Of a stretch of DNA of 64,000 bases, positions 60,649-64,000 are shown piece after piece. Made by a program: the position numbers and the translations under genes. The stretch covers positions 248,001 to 312,000 of the forward strand of contig JANUWF010001815.1 of the NCBI GenBank assembly GCA_026120185.1. Reading direction: 5' to 3'. Position 1 is the stretch's first letter, and each line of letters begins with the position of its first letter. The notes under the pieces were generated by a model. It saw only the letters and a list, made by a program, of their open reading frames with translations, did not search any database and had not been told where the DNA came from. The stretch is from Voacanga thouarsii (Eukaryota; Streptophyta; Magnoliopsida; Gentianales; Apocynaceae).

Positions 60649-62056
60649 TGATAGGGGCTAAATTAGCCATACTTTGCCTAGTTATTTGAGGCTCTTTTGT
60701 AAGACATTTTGTGCAATAACTAGTCATATTCTTTCATATTTGAGATTTTACCCTTGGAAAGGTATTTTGTTTATTATTTCAGATTTTTGGGTAAAACGAA
60801 GCAAAACCGTTGCGAAAACAGAGCAGAGGGGTGCTGGCTGTAAGGCTGGAACTGGCGCCGGCTGAATTCTAGAAATTATGTGCAAAATTTAGAGAAAAAT
60901 CGGTGAACAAGTGGAGAAGCAGAACACAGACGACGTCGGCTCCGAAAGACCAATGTGGAACCGATGTGTTCTGTCCTTGAGGCGTTGCTACGATTTTTTT
61001 ACGCGTTTTTGGAAACCTGAGGATTTTTAGTATCTTCCAACTTCAACTTGGCCAAGAACTTTGTACCTACGAGTTTAGGTACTTCTTAAACCTATAAATA
61101 GATGAAAAACACAAGGGAAAGGGGGAGAATTCATTATTCATCATAGAAAATCACTCAATCCAAGGAGGAATTCTTCAATTCAAGGAGGGTTGTACAAGAA
61201 GGTCTTCAAAGGAAGAAGAAGGAGGCTTGTCTATGAATGCTTTCTTTTACTTTGTTTTCTTTTCTTGACAATGATGTTTTAATTATTTTATTGTAATTTG
61301 ACATTGGTTTAGACGTTCATGGTATTTAGAGCTATTTGATATTTTGATTAACTGATTGTTATTCTTAGTATTTAGTTACTTGGGTTGATTGTGAGATTAA
61401 TTGATTGTGCTATTAACTTGCTTAAGAATAGGGTCGATGGTTTAAATTGATTAATTTCATATTTGTTGCCTTTTAACTTACCTGAAAATGGGGTTAATTA
61501 CAAGAGCAGAGTAATTAAAGGTTAATTGATACCTGCCAGAATATAGATTCAATTGGTCAATTTCATGGGTTAAGTTTTCCTGAGAATGGGATTTAATCAA
61601 AGAATTGTGTTTAATGCATCTTTTGGGTAAGACTGGTTGAGACAGAGTATGTGATACTAAGTTACCTAGAAGATAGGGATTCAAGGATTGAGAAAGTGAG
61701 TCTATTTTAATTCTTCATGATGCCAAGAGAATAATTAGTTATGATAGAGGTTGGGTACTTTAAGATCATGGTTGTCTAATCAATGGTTTGAATTACATAA
61801 ATCTACATCATTGACATGTATATATTTTTGTTTTATTTTATTTCGGTTTTGTTTTATCGAATCGGTTAAACAATGAAAGAAAGGTAATTAATGTCTACTT
61901 GTTCCTTGAGGATCGACACTCGTTTGAACCCTATGCTCAGTTAATGATGAGTACGCTTGCTCATATGTGTGATTTGGGTTTAACGTTTTAATTTAAACTT
62001 GATTAAGAATGTGCTTAGTTTTTGTATGATTTTTATACCTAAGTCCGGACACATTA
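60649..62056 (+). repeat. 5' LTR of LARD-E
   Basis: 1408 bases, TGATAGGGGC to CCGGACACATTA; the last bases are altered from the usual ACATATCA. GC-rich module at about 60835-60990, weaker than in LARD-C. Confidence 0.88.
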
Positions 62057-62062
62057 AGTTTT

Positions 62063-62080
62063 TGGCGCCGCTGCTGGGAA
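62063..62080 (+). other. Primer-binding site of LARD-E, tRNA-Asp type
   Basis: TGGCGCCGCTGCTGGGAA, three differences from the LARD-C site. Confidence 0.8.
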
Positions 62081-62593
62081 ACAATAGCATGAAATCTTGG
62101 ATTTTGTTGATTTAACCATGTAAATATGTAAATAAGTGAATATGTATATACGTTCCTTGTATAAAGAAGTGCCTATGGTGTTGTTTGTATAATTGTATTG
62201 TAATTTCATTATATGTTGAAAATATGTAAATAGGTAGATACATGTTAATAATAACTAACTTATTTTTGTATATTTGTATAAATTGTATATATAGTTATTT
62301 AATTTTACTAACCCAATATTAATATGGAATATGTGTAATAATGATATTTTTAATTTTTTGATTTTTACATCTATGAAAGACAATACTAACTCTTTTTATT
62401 TTCAGATTTGGACTTTAGCTAACACGATATTGGAGATGGACTGGTTTTATTTTATTATTTGTTTCTTTATTAACAAATTTTAATTTTAATTTAATGTTTA
62501 GTTTATGAGTTCATGGTCATGCATTTAGGATAGTTTTTAGTTTAAAAAGAATAAAAAATAAAAATAAAAAAATAAAAAAATAAAAATCAACAA

Positions 62594-63389
62594 CAATGAT
62601 AGATTGGCAAAATTACAAGCTCATATTGATGTTTTAAGTGAGACGTCATTAGAAGTATTAGTAAATTCTTTTATTGCCAATATAAATTCATCTGTTTAGT
62701 GGCATGAAGAAGCTTCCCAACGATTGTACGATCAAAGGAAACACTTAGTTAAGATTGTTGAGGAGAATCATAAGTTCATGCTAGCCCATACACTCGAACA
62801 AGAGACTCTCCTAGGAGAGGAGAGATCCTATGAGGGACAACTATCCAAAGTGGGAAGGGAGGTATTCAATTCTTCACTATGTGCTAATAATCCAAATCTC
62901 TCTTTGTCACATGATTTCTTAGGTTCCTCTCTTTTCTTGGAGAATATGAGTCCAAATAATGATGTGTTGACTTTAGCATATTTCAAGGAGTTAGATCTTT
63001 CAACACTATATCGTAAGAAGTCCTTGGAGAATGGTGGAACTTTCTACCATTCACCCCATTCAATGGGAGGTAACTTAGTTTTTGTAGATGTGTCGAAAAG
63101 TAAGGATTTCTTGCTCCCATCTTTAGGAACTCAATTGCTAAGTTCTAAGGGGAATTTCAATTATAACAAATCTTTCAAAGGGTTAAAATGTGATTTCACG
63201 CTTGATACATTCTTTAGAAATCATGTGCACTTATATGTTAACAACAATATTTGTGTGTCTAAAGAAATGTTAGAGAAAGAGGTTTACGTGTTTTGCTTTA
63301 GTAAGAAAAAAATTATTTTCATGAACCTTCCATTTTTCAAAATCCTCCATTCTTCATTCTACATTCATCATGCCTATCTTCTATGTTGA
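62594..63389 (+). pseudogene. LARD family internal reading frame, best preserved copy
   Basis: Continuous from 62724 to 63389 (221 codons, opening MYDQRKHLVKIVEENHKF). The homologous frame extends upstream to about 62594 (RLAKLQAHIDVLSETSLE), broken by one TAG at about 62697. It contains an acidic/basic N-terminal part, Asn/Ser-rich middle blocks (NNPNLSLSHDFLGSSLF), GGNLVFVDVSKSKDFLLP, and VCVSKEMLEKEVYVFCF-like and Phe-rich C-terminal blocks. No zinc knuckle, no protease, RT or integrase motif, no clear signal peptide. I do not recognise the family. Codon use is AT-rich like its surroundings. It may be a divergent gag or a lineage-specific protein. Confidence 0.6.
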
Positions 63390-64000
63390 GCTTTAATTTC
63401 TTTTCAAAAGGTTTGATGAGGAAGCATGTTGGGTGTAGAGCGTTTTTGTTTTATTTTTATTATTTTAGTCTTTTTCTTTAGTTTGTTTTCTTTTATTTAC
63501 GTATGTTTTTATTTTATTATTATTTGCCTTGTGCTTTTATTTGTGTTTTGTTTTATAGGTCTAAAGTCCTCTTGGACAAACCCTTCTCTTTACCTTAAGC
63601 TTGGCTATCTATTGGAGCATTATTGCACTTGGGCAGTATTACTTAAACTTTCTAACCCCTTATTATTTTTAGTCCCTTTGGAAATGCTTTCTTGTGTTTA
63701 ATTTTTGCCAATGGGGACATTGTTCAATTTAAGTGTGGGGGAGTAGTTTGGTGATATACTTTGTCTAAGTTTTTATCAATTTTATTTTGAGCACAAAGTT
63801 TGGAAAATTGGAGCTACTCCGTCATGGAAGTAATTTCTTTCTTATCTTTTCCCCTTTATTTTTGGTCCCATGGCATTGCTTCTTCTTTGTTCTATTTATT
63901 TGGCCATTGAGGACAATGTCCAGTTTAAGTGTGGGGGAGTGGTTAGATTGAGAATTCTTCTATGCATCATTCTTTTATACTTTATCCTTCTCTTGTGAGC
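63390..64000 (+). other. LARD-E internal 3' region (partial)
   Basis: T-rich sequence and two AAGTGTGGGGGAGT phrases, each preceded by GGACA-TGT. The frame 63426-63701 (hydrophobic, Phe/Val/Tyr) parallels the Phe-rich frame at the end of the LARD-C reading frame and is unproven as a protein. Confidence 0.5.

Larger units (their letters stand above)
48153..64000 (+). mobile_element. CACTA-2: second CACTA transposon, right end beyond window
   Basis: Left end GACTACAATAAAACAATCAT aligns with CACTACAAGAAAACAAAGAT of CACTA-1, with the following TTTAG--ACGG also shared. Inside are two subterminal blocks, an AT-rich block between them, a TNP2 gene start at 52140 with the transposase-associated domain, and a scrap of the second gene. 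LARD-D and LARD-E interrupt it. The two elements belong to one family: their TNP2 proteins align closely and their architecture is the same. Confidence 0.75.
60649..64000 (+). mobile_element. LARD-E: non-autonomous LTR retrotransposon, 3' end beyond window
   Basis: 5' LTR 60649-62056, tRNA-Asp type PBS, internal reading frame at 62594-63389 and two PPT-like phrases (about 63712-63742 and 63908-63941). It runs off the right edge before the terminal PPT and 3' LTR. Inserted in CACTA-2; CCCTG precedes it. Confidence 0.9.

Overview
The window is transposon-dense nuclear DNA from a flowering plant, probably a eudicot. Signs are plant Ty3/gypsy (Tekay/Del-like) and Ty1/copia elements, CACTA (En/Spm) transposons with plant-specific transposase domains, an RKD-type RWP-RK gene remnant, short introns and high A+T. 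I cannot name the species. I see no intact host protein-coding gene, tRNA gene, rRNA gene or CRISPR array. Nearly all recognisable coding sequence is broken transposon sequence.

Layout. 1-9973: two copies of a ~4.4 kb Tekay-type LTR in opposite orientation around a ~1.5 kb internal remnant (PBS, leader, start of gag fused to RT). 9974-12650: host-like DNA with a tandem repeat and a four-exon RKD gene on the minus strand, broken by three in-frame stops and a lost splice donor. 12655-20516: right part of an old CACTA element (called CACTA-0), split by a complete 6.2 kb non-autonomous LTR element (LARD-C). 21086-48100: CACTA-1, about 27 kb, with matching CACTACAAGAAAA termini and GAT target duplications. 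It contains a copia element (5' LTR at 25663) that itself carries two solo LTRs (30779-32222 and 33024-34544) and a truncated gypsy element (35800-~42340), followed by the TNP2 and Ptta/En/Spm (Transposase_24) genes of the CACTA. 48153-end: CACTA-2, only 52 bases downstream, interrupted by LARD-D (53001-59393) and LARD-E (60649-past the end).

The most interesting group is the LARD-like family: two complete copies, one running off the window, one solo LTR. They share a TGATAGGGGC start, a tRNA-Asp primer site, a GTGTGGGGGAATA polypurine tract, GC-rich GGCGCCGG modules in an AT-rich LTR, and an internal reading frame I do not recognise that is recoverable in the three copies with internal sequence. 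The same GC-rich module also appears in the leader of the unrelated copia element. CACTA-1 additionally holds a short coding fragment resembling the WD40 nucleolar protein YAO/RRP9, a probable host-gene capture.

History by nesting (inference): CACTA-1 and CACTA-2 are oldest. The copia entered CACTA-1, then took in a LARD (now solo LTR), another copia (now solo LTR) and a gypsy element. A deletion with filler DNA then removed the copia 3' end, the gypsy 5' half and the start of the TNP2 gene. LARD-D and LARD-E entered CACTA-2 separately.
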